Shown: one piece after another, positions 51,208 to 60,901 of the stretch
Position numbering within the stretch: position 1 is the stretch's first letter
Layout of the letters: each line of letters starts with the position of its first letter
Program-made: the position numbers and the translations under genes
Notes under the pieces: model-generated
Told to the model about the DNA's origin: nothing
What the model saw: the letters and a program-made list of their open reading frames with translations, nothing else
The model's database searches: none
DNA from: Luteibacter sp. UNC138MFCol5.1
GTDB lineage: Bacteria; Pseudomonadota; Gammaproteobacteria; Xanthomonadales; Rhodanobacteraceae
NCBI RefSeq assembly: GCF_900110505.1
Contig: NZ_FODZ01000006.1
Location: forward strand, 169,097 to 233,096
Length of the DNA: 64,000 bases
Direction: 5' to 3'

Positions 51208-51996
51208 ATGGCCGACGATTACATCCTCGAACTCGACAACGTCAGCAAGTACTTCGGCACCGTGATCGCGCTCCAGGGCGTGACGCTGCGACTGAAGCGC
51301 GGCGAGGTGCACTGCCTGCTCGGCGACAACGGCGCCGGCAAGTCCACGCTCATCAAGACGCTCGCGGGCGTGCACCAGCCGAGCACCGGCACCTACCGCG
51401 TCGAGGGCGAGGACGTCCGCTTCAACTCGCCGCGCGAGGCGCTGGACCGCGGCATCGCCACGGTCTACCAGGATCTCGCGCTGGTGCCGCTGATGAGTGT
51501 GGCCCGCAACTTCTTCGCCGGCCGGGAGCCGCGCAAGAAGCTGTTCGGCTGCATCCCCGTCATCGACATGAACTACGCGAACGAGACCGCCCGCGACAAG
51601 CTGGCCGAGATGGGCATCCGCGTGCGCGACGCGAGCCAGCCGGTCGGCACGATGTCGGGCGGCGAACGGCAATGCCTCGCGATCGCGCGCGCGATCCACT
51701 TCGGCGCGAAGGTGCTGATCCTCGACGAGCCGACCGCCGCGCTGGGCGTGAAGCAGTCGTGCAACGTGCTCAAGCTCATCCACAGCGCGCGCGAGCGCGG
51801 CATCTCGGTGATCTTCATCACCCATAACGTGCACCACGCCTACCCGATCGCGGACAGCTTCACGCTGCTCAATCGCGGCCAGTCGATGGGCACGTTCGCC
51901 AAGAGCGACATCACGAAGGAAGCGGTGCTGGACATGATGGCCGGCGGCACCGAGATCCAGAGCCTCGTCGACGAACTGGAAGGCCGCGCGGCCTGA
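51208..51996 (+). CDS. ABC transporter ATPase, single domain
   Basis: A 262-residue ATP-binding subunit. Walker A is GDNGAGKST, the Q-loop [15 protein letters not shown], the signature [15 protein letters not shown], Walker [12 protein letters not shown] and the switch His in FITHNVHHA. Ribose-type transporters usually carry a double-length (about 500-residue) ATPase; this one is a single module like FrcA and must homodimerise. The ATG at 51208 has gaggag upstream; an ATG at 51193 overlapping the permease stop would add five residues. The [11 protein letters not shown] box is typical of this sugar-importer class. Confidence 0.92.
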   Translation: MADDYILELDNVSKYFGTVIALQGVTLRLKRGEVHCLLGDNGAGKSTLIKTLAGVHQPSTGTYRVEGEDVRFNSPREALDRGIATVYQDLALVPLMSVARNFFAGREPRKKLFGCIPVIDMNYANETARDKLAEMGIRVRDASQPVGTMSGGERQCLAIARAIHFGAKVLILDEPTAALGVKQSCNVLKLIHSARERGISVIFITHNVHHAYPIADSFTLLNRGQSMGTFAKSDITKEAVLDMMAGGTEIQSLVDELEGRAA

Positions 51997-52009
51997 ACAC
52001 GGAACCCCT

Positions 52010-53977
52010 ATGCGTAGTCCCCTGCCCCGCTCCGCCTCCCGCCCCATCGACGTCGCCTGCCTCGGCCGGCTCGCGGTGGATCTCTACGGCCAGCAGATCG
52101 GCGCCCGCCTCGAGGACGTCACCAGCTTCGCGAAGTACCTCGGCGGCTCGTCGGCGAACGTCGCCTTCGGCACCGCGCGGCTCGGCCTGCGCTCGGCGAT
52201 GCTCTCTCGCGTCGGCGACGATCACATGGGCCGTTTCCTGACCGAAACCCTCGACGCCGAAGGCTGCGACACCAGTCAGGTGAAGGTCGACGCCGAGCGG
52301 CTCACGGCGCTGGCCATCCTCGGCATCAAGGATCGCGACACCTTCCCGCTGCTGTTCTATCGCGAGAACTGCGCGGACATGGCGATCGACGCCGGCGACA
52401 TCGACGAGTCGTTCATCGCCTCCTGCCGCGCGCTCGCGATCACCGGCACGCACCTGTCCACGCCCGGGGTGCTCGCCGCCAGCACTCGCGCGCTCGAACT
52501 CGCCCGCAAGCACGACGTGCGCACGGTGCTCGACATCGACTATCGCCCCGTGCTCTGGGGCCTGACGGGCCGGGGCGAGGGCGAGCGACGGTTCGTCGCC
52601 GCCGATCACGTCACCGCGCACCTGCAGGGCATCCTCGGCGGGTTCGACGTCATCGTCGGCACCGAGGAGGAATTCCACATCGCGGGCGGCAGCGAGGATC
52701 TTCTCGCCGCGTTGCGCGCGGTGCGCGGGATCAGCAACGCCACGCTCGTCGTCAAGCGCGGGCCCCTCGGTTGCAGCATCGTCGACGGCGCCGTGCCGGC
52801 CGACATCGACGAAGCACCCACCTTCCGCGGCAGCCGCGTGGACGTGCTCAACGTCCTCGGCGCCGGCGACGCGTTCCTGTCGGGCTTCCTCGCCGGCTGG
52901 CTGCGTGGCGAGACGGTGGAACGCGCGTGCGCCTTCGCGAACGCGTGCGGCGCCATCGTCGTGTCGCGCCACGGCTGCGCGCCGGCGATGCCGGGCCGCG
53001 CGGAGCTCGACGCGTTCCTCGCAAGGGAAGGCACGATCCGCCGCCCCGATCTGGACGCCGACCTGTCGCACCTGCACCGCACCGCCGTGCCGCGCAAGGC
53101 GTGGGACGAGCTCTACGTGTTCGCTTTCGACCACCGCGTGCCGTTCTTCGAGATCGCGCGTCAGGCCGGCGCGGACGAGGCGAGGATTCCCCGCCTGAAG
53201 GAACTCCTGGTCGAGGCGGTGGCCGCCACCGAGCGCGCCGGCAGGCTGCAGGGCCACGTCGGTCTCCTGGCCGACGACCGATACGGCCAGGACGCCCTGA
53301 ACGCCGCCACCGGCCGCGGCTGGTGGATCGGCCGTCCCGTCGAGGTCTCCGGATCGAATCCGCTGGAACTGGAACGCGGACGGTCCATCGGCAGCCAGCT
53401 CGTCGCCTGGCCGCGCGAGCACGTCATCAAGTGCCTCGTGGCCTTCGATCCCGACGCCGATCCCCTGCTGCGCGTGGAGCAGGAAACGCAGCTCCGCAGC
53501 CTGTACGACGCGGCGACGCTCAGCGGTCACGAGCTGCTGCTCGAAGTCATTCCCCCCGGCTGCCCGGACCCCGTCGTGCGCGACGAGAAGGTGCTTCGTT
53601 CCTTGAAGCGTATCTACAACCTCGGCATCCGTCCTGACTGGTGGAAACTGTGCCCGCCCCGCCGCGACGCCTGGGCGGCGATCGACGCCCTGATCCACGA
53701 GCGCGACCCGCACTGCCGTGGCGTGCTCCTGCTCGGCCTGAACGCGCCGGCCGAGACGCTGGCCGCCGGCTTCGCCGACGCGTCGGCGAGCGAGACATGC
53801 CGCGGCTTCGCGGTCGGCCGCACGATCTTCGCCGACTGCGCCCGCGCGTGGCTCGCCGGAGACATCGACGACGACGCGCTGGTGGCGCAGGCGCAGGCAT
53901 CCTTCGAGCGGATGATCGCGCTTTGGCGCGACGGCCGGAGCACCGGCCGCCGGATCGAAGAAGGTGCCGCCGCATGA
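52010..53977 (+). CDS. iolC: Fused 5-dehydro-2-deoxygluconokinase/DUF2090 aldolase-like protein
   Basis: A 655-residue bifunctional protein. Residues about 10-335 are a PfkB-family kinase (GGSSANVAFGTARLG; LNVLGAGDAFLSGFLAGW with the catalytic Asp of GAGD) that phosphorylates 5-dehydro-2-deoxy-D-gluconate. Residues about 355-640 are a DUF2090 barrel (LYVFAFDHRVPFFEIA; WWKLCPP; GLNAPAETL), class-I-aldolase-like, proposed to cleave the phosphorylated product to DHAP and malonate semialdehyde in place of IolJ. Such fusions are common in proteobacterial iol operons. The stop overlaps the iolD start (ATGA). Confidence 0.93.
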   Translation: MRSPLPRSASRPIDVACLGRLAVDLYGQQIGARLEDVTSFAKYLGGSSANVAFGTARLGLRSAMLSRVGDDHMGRFLTETLDAEGCDTSQVKVDAERLTALAILGIKDRDTFPLLFYRENCADMAIDAGDIDESFIASCRALAITGTHLSTPGVLAASTRALELARKHDVRTVLDIDYRPVLWGLTGRGEGERRFVAADHVTAHLQGILGGFDVIVGTEEEFHIAGGSEDLLAALRAVRGISNATLVVKRGPLGCSIVDGAVPADIDEAPTFRGSRVDVLNVLGAGDAFLSGFLAGWLRGETVERACAFANACGAIVVSRHGCAPAMPGRAELDAFLAREGTIRRPDLDADLSHLHRTAVPRKAWDELYVFAFDHRVPFFEIARQAGADEARIPRLKELLVEAVAATERAGRLQGHVGLLADDRYGQDALNAATGRGWWIGRPVEVSGSNPLELERGRSIGSQLVAWPREHVIKCLVAFDPDADPLLRVEQETQLRSLYDAATLSGHELLLEVIPPGCPDPVVRDEKVLRSLKRIYNLGIRPDWWKLCPPRRDAWAAIDALIHERDPHCRGVLLLGLNAPAETLAAGFADASASETCRGFAVGRTIFADCARAWLAGDIDDDALVAQAQASFERMIALWRDGRSTGRRIEEGAAA

Positions 53978-55857
53978 GCGAGACGATCCGACTGACCTGC
54001 GCGCAGGCGCTGGTCCGCTACCTCGCCGCGTTGCGCGGCCGCGACGCCGACCAGGAAGAAGCGACGCCGTTGTTCGGTGGCGTGTTCGCCATCTTCGGGC
54101 ACGGCAACGTCGCGGGGCTGGGCGAGGCGCTGCACGGCATCCGCGACGAACTGCCGACCTACCGCGCGCACAACGAGCAGGCGATGGCCCATGCGGCGAT
54201 CGCCTACGCGAAGACGAACATGCGCCGCCGCATGATGGCGGTCACGACGTCCATCGGCCCGGGCGCCACGAATCTCGTGACCGCCGCGGCGCTCGCGCAC
54301 GTGAACCGCCTTCCCGTGCTGCTGCTTCCCGGCGACATCTTCGTCTCGCGCGCGCCCGACCCCGTCCTCCAGCAGCTGGAGGATTTCAGCGACGGCACCG
54401 TCTCGGTCAACGATTGCTTCCGGCCGGTGTCGCGCTACTTCGATCGCATCGTGCGGCCGGAACAACTGCTGACCGCCCTGCCCCGGGCGATCCGCACGCT
54501 GACCGATCCGGCCCTTTGCGGCCCGGTGACGCTCGCGCTTCCGCAGGACGTGCAGGCCGAGGCCTATGATTTCCCCGTCTCGTTCTTCGAGCCACGCGAG
54601 ATCGTGTTCCGTGCGCCGCAGCCCACCGACGACGAACTGATGGCGGCCCTCGACGCCATCGAGGCGTCGGAACGGCCGGTGATCGTGGCGGGCGGCGGCG
54701 CGTTGTACGCGAAGGCCACGCCCGAGCTGATGGCGTTCGCCGAGAAGCACGGCGTGCCGGTATGCGAGACGCAGGCCGGCAAGGGCGCGCTGCCGTGGAA
54801 CCATCCCCTGCACCTCGGCCCCGCGGGCGTCAGCGGCTCCACAGCCGCCAACGCGTTGCTGCCGGAGGCCGACCTCGTCATCGCGGTCGGCACGCGTCTG
54901 CAGGACTTCACGACCGGCTCGAACGCCCTGTTCCGGCACGTGCCGATCCTGTCGATCAACGTGAACGCGTTCGACACGCTGAAGGGCGAGGGCATCGAAT
55001 GCGTCGGCGACGCGGCACAGGTGCTCGACGACCTGAGCTTCAGTCTCGAGGACTGGGCCGCGCCCGAGGCATGGACGACACGCGCACGGCAGGCGGCGAG
55101 CGAATGGGTGGACATCGTGTCGCGCATCACCGGCCAGCGGGACGCGCCGCCCGGGCGCCTGCCGTATGACGGCGAGGTGATCGGCGCGGTGCAGCGCTCG
55201 TCGCCGCGGTCGGCCATGAGCGACATCGTCGTCTGCGCCGCGGGCACGCTGCCCGCCGAGCTGGAAAAGCTCTGGCGCACCGAAACGCCCGGCGGCTATC
55301 ACATGGAGTACGGCTACTCCTGCATGGGCTACGAGATCGCGGGCGGGCTCGGCGTGAAGATGGCCGCGCCCGACCGCGAGGTGATCGTCATGGTCGGCGA
55401 CGGCAGCTACCTGATGATGAACTCGGAGATCGCCACGTCGGTGATGCTCGACGCGAAGCTGATCATCGTGCTCCTCGACAATCGCGGCTATGGCTGCATC
55501 AACCGCCTGCAGCAGGCGACCGGCGGCGCGCCGTTCAACAACATGTTCGACGACTGCGTGCAGGGCCGGCACGGCGCCCCCATGATCGACTTCGCGGCGC
55601 ACGCGCGCAGCCTCGGCGCCATCGCCGAACACGTCGCCGACATCGCCGGGCTCGAACATGCCCTCGAACGGGCACGCGCGGCCGACCGCACCTATCTCAT
55701 CAGCATCGATACCGACCACACGCGCACCACCGCCGAAGGCGGCGTATGGTGGGACGTGGCGGTGCCGGAAGTCTCCACGCGGCAGGGCGTGCGCGACGCG
55801 CGCACGGACTACGAGACCGCCCTCGCCGGCCGCAAGGCCAGGATTACGCCAGCATGA
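53974..55857 (+). CDS. iolD: 3D-(3,5/4)-trihydroxycyclohexane-1,2-dione hydrolase IolD
   Basis: A 627-residue ThDP-dependent enzyme that opens the ring of the diketone made by IolE, giving 5-deoxy-glucuronate. The activating Glu is in YRAHNEQAMAHAA, the central domain has PVIVAGGGALY, and the ThDP/Mg site is VMVGDGSYLMMNSEIAT with NRGYGCINRLQ. FGGVFAIFGHGNVAGLGEAL near the N-terminus is specific to IolD. The length is normal. Both ends overlap neighbours by four bases (iolC upstream, iolE downstream), showing tight translational coupling. Confidence 0.95.
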   Translation: MSETIRLTCAQALVRYLAALRGRDADQEEATPLFGGVFAIFGHGNVAGLGEALHGIRDELPTYRAHNEQAMAHAAIAYAKTNMRRRMMAVTTSIGPGATNLVTAAALAHVNRLPVLLLPGDIFVSRAPDPVLQQLEDFSDGTVSVNDCFRPVSRYFDRIVRPEQLLTALPRAIRTLTDPALCGPVTLALPQDVQAEAYDFPVSFFEPREIVFRAPQPTDDELMAALDAIEASERPVIVAGGGALYAKATPELMAFAEKHGVPVCETQAGKGALPWNHPLHLGPAGVSGSTAANALLPEADLVIAVGTRLQDFTTGSNALFRHVPILSINVNAFDTLKGEGIECVGDAAQVLDDLSFSLEDWAAPEAWTTRARQAASEWVDIVSRITGQRDAPPGRLPYDGEVIGAVQRSSPRSAMSDIVVCAAGTLPAELEKLWRTETPGGYHMEYGYSCMGYEIAGGLGVKMAAPDREVIVMVGDGSYLMMNSEIATSVMLDAKLIIVLLDNRGYGCINRLQQATGGAPFNNMFDDCVQGRHGAPMIDFAAHARSLGAIAEHVADIAGLEHALERARAADRTYLISIDTDHTRTTAEGGVWWDVAVPEVSTRQGVRDARTDYETALAGRKARITPA

Positions 55858-56762
55858 AGAACGATTCGATCCGCATCGGCATCAACCCGATCTCCTGGAG
55901 CAACGACGACCTGCCGTCGCTCGGCGGCGAGATTCCGCTCTCGACCGCGCTCGAAGAGGGCAAGGCCATCGGCTACGAGGGCTTCGAACTCGGCAACAAG
56001 TTTCCGAAGGAACCCGCGGCCCTGCGCGACCTGATGGCGGGGTACGACCTCGCCGTCGTTTCCGGCTGGTACTCGGGCCGCCTCGGGGAGCGCGACGCGA
56101 AGGAAGAGACGGAGGCCGTCGCGAAGCATCTGCGCCTGCTCGCGGAGAACGGTTGCGAGGTGATGGTCTACGGCGAGGTCGCCCACGCCATCCAGGGCGA
56201 GCCGGTGCCGCTGTACAAGCGCCCGCGCTTTCGCGGCCCGGACGACTGGAAACGCTACGGCGAGCGGGTCACCGAGTTCGCGCGCTTCACGCTCTCCCAC
56301 GGCGTGCGCCTCGCGTATCACCATCACATGGGCGCCTATGTCGAGTCGCCCGAGGACATCGACCAGCTGATGGCGAACACCGGCGACGAGGTCGGCCTGC
56401 TTTTCGACAGCGGCCACACCTATTTCGGTGGCGGCGATCCGCTGGCCGTGCTCGACCGCCACATCGCCCGCATCTGTCACGTGCATTGCAAGGACGTGCG
56501 CCCCGGCATCGTGCGCCTCGCCCGCAACCGCCAATGGACGTTCCTGCAATCCGTGCTCAATGGCGCGTTCACCGTGCCAGGCGACGGCGTCATCGATTTC
56601 GCGTCGATCGTCGCGCGCCTGCAGTCGCACGGCTATCGCGGATGGCTCGTCGTCGAAGCCGAGCAGGATCCGGCCGTGGCGCCGAGCTACGCGTACGCGA
56701 AGAAGGGCTACGACACGCTGCGTACCCTGCTCGACCGCGAGACGGTCAGGGAGGTCGCATGA
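55854..56762 (+). CDS. iolE: Myo-inosose-2 dehydratase IolE
   Basis: A 302-residue TIM-barrel dehydratase (xylose-isomerase-like fold) converting scyllo-inosose to the trihydroxy-diketone substrate of IolD. IGINPISWSNDDLPSLGG is the hallmark N-terminus, YEGFELGNKFPKEP carries a first metal Glu, LAYHHHMGAYVE and LLFDSGHTYFGGGDP supply His and Asp ligands, and HVHCKDVRPGI and LVVEAEQDP complete the metal site. It overlaps iolD and iolB by four bases each. Confidence 0.95.
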   Translation: MKNDSIRIGINPISWSNDDLPSLGGEIPLSTALEEGKAIGYEGFELGNKFPKEPAALRDLMAGYDLAVVSGWYSGRLGERDAKEETEAVAKHLRLLAENGCEVMVYGEVAHAIQGEPVPLYKRPRFRGPDDWKRYGERVTEFARFTLSHGVRLAYHHHMGAYVESPEDIDQLMANTGDEVGLLFDSGHTYFGGGDPLAVLDRHIARICHVHCKDVRPGIVRLARNRQWTFLQSVLNGAFTVPGDGVIDFASIVARLQSHGYRGWLVVEAEQDPAVAPSYAYAKKGYDTLRTLLDRETVREVA

Positions 56763-57556
56763 CGCTGCTCGTCAAGGCCATGCCCACCGGCGAAGCCATC
56801 GTCAAGGTGACGCCGCAGACGGCGCACTGGAAGCACGTCGGTTTCGAAGCGCGCCGGCTCACCGCCGGCGCGACGACGCGCATCGAGCTTCCCGCCGATC
56901 GCGAAGGTTGCCTTGTGATCCTCACCGGCACGGTCGACGTCCGCGTCGGCGAGGCATCGTGGCAAGGACTCGGCGGTCGCGCCAGCGTCTTCGAAGACAC
57001 CTCGCCGCACGCGATCTACGCGCCACCGTCGTCCGTGTACGAGATCGTCGCGTCCACGGACGCCGAGATCGCCGTCGCCTCGGCCCCTGCCAGCGGCAAG
57101 CACGGCGTGCGCCACATCGAACCGTCGACGATGAAGCGTTCGGTGCGCGGCACCGGCGCGAACACGCGTTACGTCTGCGACATCCTGCCGGAGACCGAGC
57201 CGGCTGAATCGCTGCTCGTCGTCGAGGTGCTCACGCCCGCCGGCCATTCCTCCAGCTATCCGCCGCACAAGCACGATACGGACGCGCTGCCCGAGGAGAG
57301 CGTGCTGGAGGAGACCTACTACCACCGTGTCGACCCGCCGCAGGGATTCGCCTTCCAGCGCGTCTATACCGACACGCGCGACATCGACGAGTCGATGGCC
57401 GTGGGCGATCACGACGTCGTGATGGTCCCGCGTGGCTATCACCCCGTGGTGATGCCGCACGGTTATCGCGGCTACTACCTCAACGTCATGGCCGGCCCGC
57501 GCCGCGAATGGCACTTCCGCAACGACCCCGCCCACGAATGGATGATCGCGCGCTGA
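56759..57556 (+). CDS. iolB: 5-deoxy-glucuronate isomerase IolB
   Basis: A 265-residue bicupin isomerase that forms 5-dehydro-2-deoxy-D-gluconate, the IolC substrate. The second cupin has [10 protein letters not shown] (His ligands), [22 protein letters not shown] and [11 protein letters not shown], then [16 protein letters not shown], all diagnostic for IolB. The N-terminal cupin lacks metal-binding His, as usual. The length is as expected (about 270). It starts inside the stop of iolE (ATGA). Confidence 0.95.
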   Translation: MTLLVKAMPTGEAIVKVTPQTAHWKHVGFEARRLTAGATTRIELPADREGCLVILTGTVDVRVGEASWQGLGGRASVFEDTSPHAIYAPPSSVYEIVASTDAEIAVASAPASGKHGVRHIEPSTMKRSVRGTGANTRYVCDILPETEPAESLLVVEVLTPAGHSSSYPPHKHDTDALPEESVLEETYYHRVDPPQGFAFQRVYTDTRDIDESMAVGDHDVVMVPRGYHPVVMPHGYRGYYLNVMAGPRREWHFRNDPAHEWMIAR

Positions 57557-57582
57557 CGCGCGCGGTCGGAGTACACACGATC

Positions 57583-59106
57583 ATGTCAGCCCAGCCGTCG
57601 AGCCAGACCCTTCCCCGCATCGGCCACTTCGTCGCCGGCAAGCCTTACGCCGGCTCGCCCTCCGGTAGCGCGCCTGTCTACGATCCCGCGCGCGGCGTGC
57701 CCGCCGCCGAGGTGGATCTCGCCTCGGTCGCCGATGTCGATGCCGCCGTGCGCGCGGCTCACGCGGCGTTTCCCGCGTGGTCGCAGACACCGCCGCTGAA
57801 GCGCGCGCGCGTGATGTTCCGCCTGAAGGAACTCATCGAACGCGACATGGACCGCCTCGCGCGCATCATCGTCTCCGAACACGGCAAGGTGCTTTCGGAC
57901 GCGAAGGGCGAACTCGTGCGCGGCCTCGAAGTGGTCGAGTACGCGTGCGGCATTCCCGAGCTTCTCAAGGGTGAATACACCGAGCAGATCGCCAACGGCA
58001 TCGACGCGTGGACGATGCGCCAGGCGCTCGGCGTGTGCGTGGGCATCACGCCGTTCAATTTCCCCGCCATGGTGCCGATGTGGATGTTCCCGATGGCCGT
58101 GGCCTGCGGAAACACGTTCGTGCTGAAACCCTCCGAGCGCGATCCGACGCTGGCCGTCGAGCTGGCGAAGCTGCTCAAGGAAGCCGGTCTTCCCGATGGC
58201 GTGTTCAACGTCGTCCATGGTGACAAGACCGCGGTGGATGCGCTCCTCGATCACGATCTGGTCCGTGCCGTCAGTTTCGTCGGTTCGACGCCGATCGCCG
58301 AGTACATCTACGCGCGCGGATGCGCGCAGGGCAAGCGCGTCCAAGCCTTGGGTGGGGCCAAGAATCATATGATCGTCATGCCCGACGCGGATCTGGACAA
58401 GACCGCGGATGCCCTTTTGGGCGCCGGGTACGGTGCGGCGGGAGAACGTTGCATGGCCATCTCCGTCGCCGTCGCCGTCGGCGAAGCCACGGCGGACGAC
58501 CTCGTCGCGAAACTCGCACCTCGCGTGGAAGCGCTGCGCATCGGGCACGGCCTGGACGAGTCGGTCGACATGGGACCGGTGGTGACGGGTGTCCATCGCG
58601 ATCGCATCACGGGCTACATCGACGACGGCGTCGCGGCCGGCGCGGAGCTCGTGGTCGACGGTCGCGGGCATCGCGTCGCCGGTTGCGAGCAGGGCTTTTT
58701 CCTCGGCGGCACGCTGTTCGACCGCGTGACGCCATCGATGCGGATTTATAAGGAAGAGATATTCGGCCCGGTACTGTGCGTCGTCCGCGTCCCCGATTTC
58801 GCGAGCGCCCTCAAACTGGTCGACGACCACGAGTTCGGCAACGGCACGGCGATCTTCACGCGTGACGGACAGGTGGCGCGGGAATTCGCGCATCGCGTTC
58901 AGGTGGGCATGATCGGCATCAACGTGCCGATCCCCGTGCCGATGGCGTTCCACAGTTTCGGCGGCTGGAAGAAGAGCCTGATGGGCGATCACCATGCCCA
59001 CGGACCGGAATCCGTAAGGTTTTACACAAGGCAGAAGGCCATTACACAGCGTTGGCTGAACCACAGTGAAAGCACTGGCGCCGAGTTCGCGATGCCTACG
59101 CTTTGA
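57583..59106 (+). CDS. mmsA: CoA-acylating methylmalonate/malonate-semialdehyde dehydrogenase
   Basis: A 507-residue aldehyde dehydrogenase (MmsA/IolA) that turns malonate semialdehyde from the inositol pathway into acetyl-CoA and CO2 using NAD and Co[20 protein letters not shown], the cofactor loop [11 protein letters not shown] and catalytic Cys290 in GERCMAIS identify the family. The C-terminal [17 protein letters not shown] and terminal AEFAMPTL are also characteristic. The ATG at 57583 is 26 bases after the iolB stop. It completes the operon's conversion to central metabolites. Confidence 0.95.
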   Translation: MSAQPSSQTLPRIGHFVAGKPYAGSPSGSAPVYDPARGVPAAEVDLASVADVDAAVRAAHAAFPAWSQTPPLKRARVMFRLKELIERDMDRLARIIVSEHGKVLSDAKGELVRGLEVVEYACGIPELLKGEYTEQIANGIDAWTMRQALGVCVGITPFNFPAMVPMWMFPMAVACGNTFVLKPSERDPTLAVELAKLLKEAGLPDGVFNVVHGDKTAVDALLDHDLVRAVSFVGSTPIAEYIYARGCAQGKRVQALGGAKNHMIVMPDADLDKTADALLGAGYGAAGERCMAISVAVAVGEATADDLVAKLAPRVEALRIGHGLDESVDMGPVVTGVHRDRITGYIDDGVAAGAELVVDGRGHRVAGCEQGFFLGGTLFDRVTPSMRIYKEEIFGPVLCVVRVPDFASALKLVDDHEFGNGTAIFTRDGQVAREFAHRVQVGMIGINVPIPVPMAFHSFGGWKKSLMGDHHAHGPESVRFYTRQKAITQRWLNHSESTGAEFAMPTL

Positions 59107-59224
59107 TATGACAAAAGCTCTATGATTGCTCGGTTGTGCGTAGTGAAAAGATGCTGCGTCGCAACTGATATAAACAAAATCGACGTACGAAAAAGCATAA
59201 TTTTTCTTTCAGGGAGAAGGGTAC

Positions 59225-60565
59225 ATGCGCCATTCATTCATCAGGCATCCCCTTGCGAAGACGGTCCTGGCCTGCCTTGCGCTCGGCGCCACCGCCGCCC
59301 ACGCGCAGGACGACTCCATGAAGTCGGACACCAGCGAGATGGCGAGCAGCAAGTATCTGTTCGGCGACTGGGGCGGTGAGCGTACGCGCCTCGCGGACAA
59401 GGGCATCACGTTCGACTTCGGCTACGGCTTCGAAGCCGCGCACAACTATTCCGGCGGCGACCGCCGCATCACCCGCTACACCGACCAGTGGAAGTTCGGC
59501 AGCGCGTTCGATCTCGAGAAGCTCTGGGGATGGAGCGGCGCCACCTTCAAGATCGTCGTCACCGATCGTAATGGCCGGAACATCGGCGAGGACGCCAACA
59601 TCGGCACGAACCAGCTGATCCAGGAAGTCTACGGTCGCGGCCAGACCTGGCACCTGACGATCTTCTCGCTGGAACAGAAGTTCTTCGACGACCGCCTCAC
59701 CTGGAAGGTCGGCCGCCTGCCGGTCGGCGAGGACATCAACCAGTTCTCGTGCGACTTCCAGAACCTCAACTTCTGCGGCGCCCAGCCCGGCAACATCGTG
59801 GGCGACTACTGGGTGAACTGGCCGACCAGCCAGTGGGCCACGGTGCTCAAGCTCGACACCACGAAGGACACCTTCGTGCAGATCGCCGCTTACCAGATGA
59901 ACCCGAAGTACGTCGACGACCGTTACGCGCGCCGTAACGGCTGGAAGCCGAACTTCCCGAGCGGCACCACCGGCGCGCTGATTCCGCTGGAATTCGGCTG
60001 GAAGCCGTCGGTCAACGGCCTGCCCGGCTCCTATCGCGCAGGCGTCTGGTACAACACGTCGGACGGCGACGACCTCTACCTCAACGAGGATCACCTGCCG
60101 CTCGCCTCCAACGGCGGCACGCCGCTGCAGCACGATTCGCGTCGCGGCGCCTGGATCACGTTCCAGCAGCAGATCACGGGTGTGGCCGGTGGCAAGGGTG
60201 CGAGCGTGTTCCTCAACTACACGGCCGCCGACCACGCGACGTCCGCCACGAACAACCAGTTCGCCGTCGGCATGGAGTACAAGGGCATCTTCGATCGCCC
60301 GAACGACTTCATCGGCGCCGCGTTCGGCGGTTCGCACGCGAACGGCTACGCCGCGAAGAACCAGCGCCTGTTCAACGCGCTGAATCCGGGCAACGAAGGC
60401 GTGATCAAGGACGGCTACGAGCGCGTGGCGGAAGTGTTCTACAGCTGGTCGCCGATCCCCTCGATCGCGATCCGCCCGAACCTTCAGTACATCAAGGATC
60501 CGGGCGGCAGCAAGCAGAACGATGACGCGTTCGTGCTTGGCCTGAAGACCAGCGTGGCGTTCTGA
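59225..60565 (+). CDS. OprB-type carbohydrate-selective porin
   Basis: A 446-residue outer-membrane porin. The ATG follows agggagaagggtac and opens a signal peptide (FIRHPLAKTVLACLALGATAAHA). YLFGDWGGERTRLADKGITF is the OprB hallmark start (DWGG..R..L...G), with alternating beta-strands throughout, KVGRLPVGEDIN, and a terminal Phe (LKTSVAF). OprB porins admit neutral sugars and polyols. It follows mmsA by 118 bases that are AT-rich and probably hold a separate promoter, so co-function with the inositol operon is likely but not proved. A terminator ends the transcript. Confidence 0.9.
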   Translation: MRHSFIRHPLAKTVLACLALGATAAHAQDDSMKSDTSEMASSKYLFGDWGGERTRLADKGITFDFGYGFEAAHNYSGGDRRITRYTDQWKFGSAFDLEKLWGWSGATFKIVVTDRNGRNIGEDANIGTNQLIQEVYGRGQTWHLTIFSLEQKFFDDRLTWKVGRLPVGEDINQFSCDFQNLNFCGAQPGNIVGDYWVNWPTSQWATVLKLDTTKDTFVQIAAYQMNPKYVDDRYARRNGWKPNFPSGTTGALIPLEFGWKPSVNGLPGSYRAGVWYNTSDGDDLYLNEDHLPLASNGGTPLQHDSRRGAWITFQQQITGVAGGKGASVFLNYTAADHATSATNNQFAVGMEYKGIFDRPNDFIGAAFGGSHANGYAAKNQRLFNALNPGNEGVIKDGYERVAEVFYSWSPIPSIAIRPNLQYIKDPGGSKQNDDAFVLGLKTSVAF

Positions 60566-60590
60566 TCGAACGCCCCGTCGATGCACCGAG

Positions 60591-60621
60591 AAAGGCCCGG
60601 GCTTCCCGGGCCTTTCGTTTT
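60591..60621. terminator. Rho-independent terminator after the porin
   Basis: An 11-base perfect stem (aaaggcccggg 60591-60601 with cccgggccttt 60605-60615, loop ctt) followed by cgttttc. The structure is 26 bases after the porin stop. The A-run on the other side lets it serve the convergent zinc-ribbon-like gene as well. Confidence 0.93.
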
Positions 60622-60813
60622 CTAGCCCTCGTTCTCCGCCGACGCGGAGAGGTCGAACGATTCGTCGGACGCATCGACCACGAGGCGCATGACGATGGGG
60701 CGGCAGCACACCTGGCAGTCTTCGATATACGTCTGGCTGCCCGCCGAGGTGTCGACCGCGACCTCGATGGTCTCGCCGCAGTAGGGGCAGTCGATATCGG
60801 TGAATTCGTACAT
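60622..60813 (-). CDS. CPXCG-motif cysteine-rich protein
   Basis: A 63-residue protein with two Cys clusters, C9PYC12G and C33QVCC37, giving a predicted zinc-ribbon. The sequence CPYCGETIEVAVDTSAGSQ, then YIEDCQVCCRPI is typical of the CPXCG family found in many gammaproteobacteria, whose function is unknown. The ATG at 60813 has cgggagct upstream. The stop sits next to the shared terminator. Confidence 0.9.
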   Translation of the reverse strand: MYEFTDIDCPYCGETIEVAVDTSAGSQTYIEDCQVCCRPIVMRLVVDASDESFDLSASAENEG

Positions 60814-60901
60814 GGGAAGCTCCCGATCCAGGTCGCGAGAGGATATGGCGGCGGGTGACGCGTTATCCTAGCCCGCTTCGCATGACCGGGAAGCGCATCC
60901 C

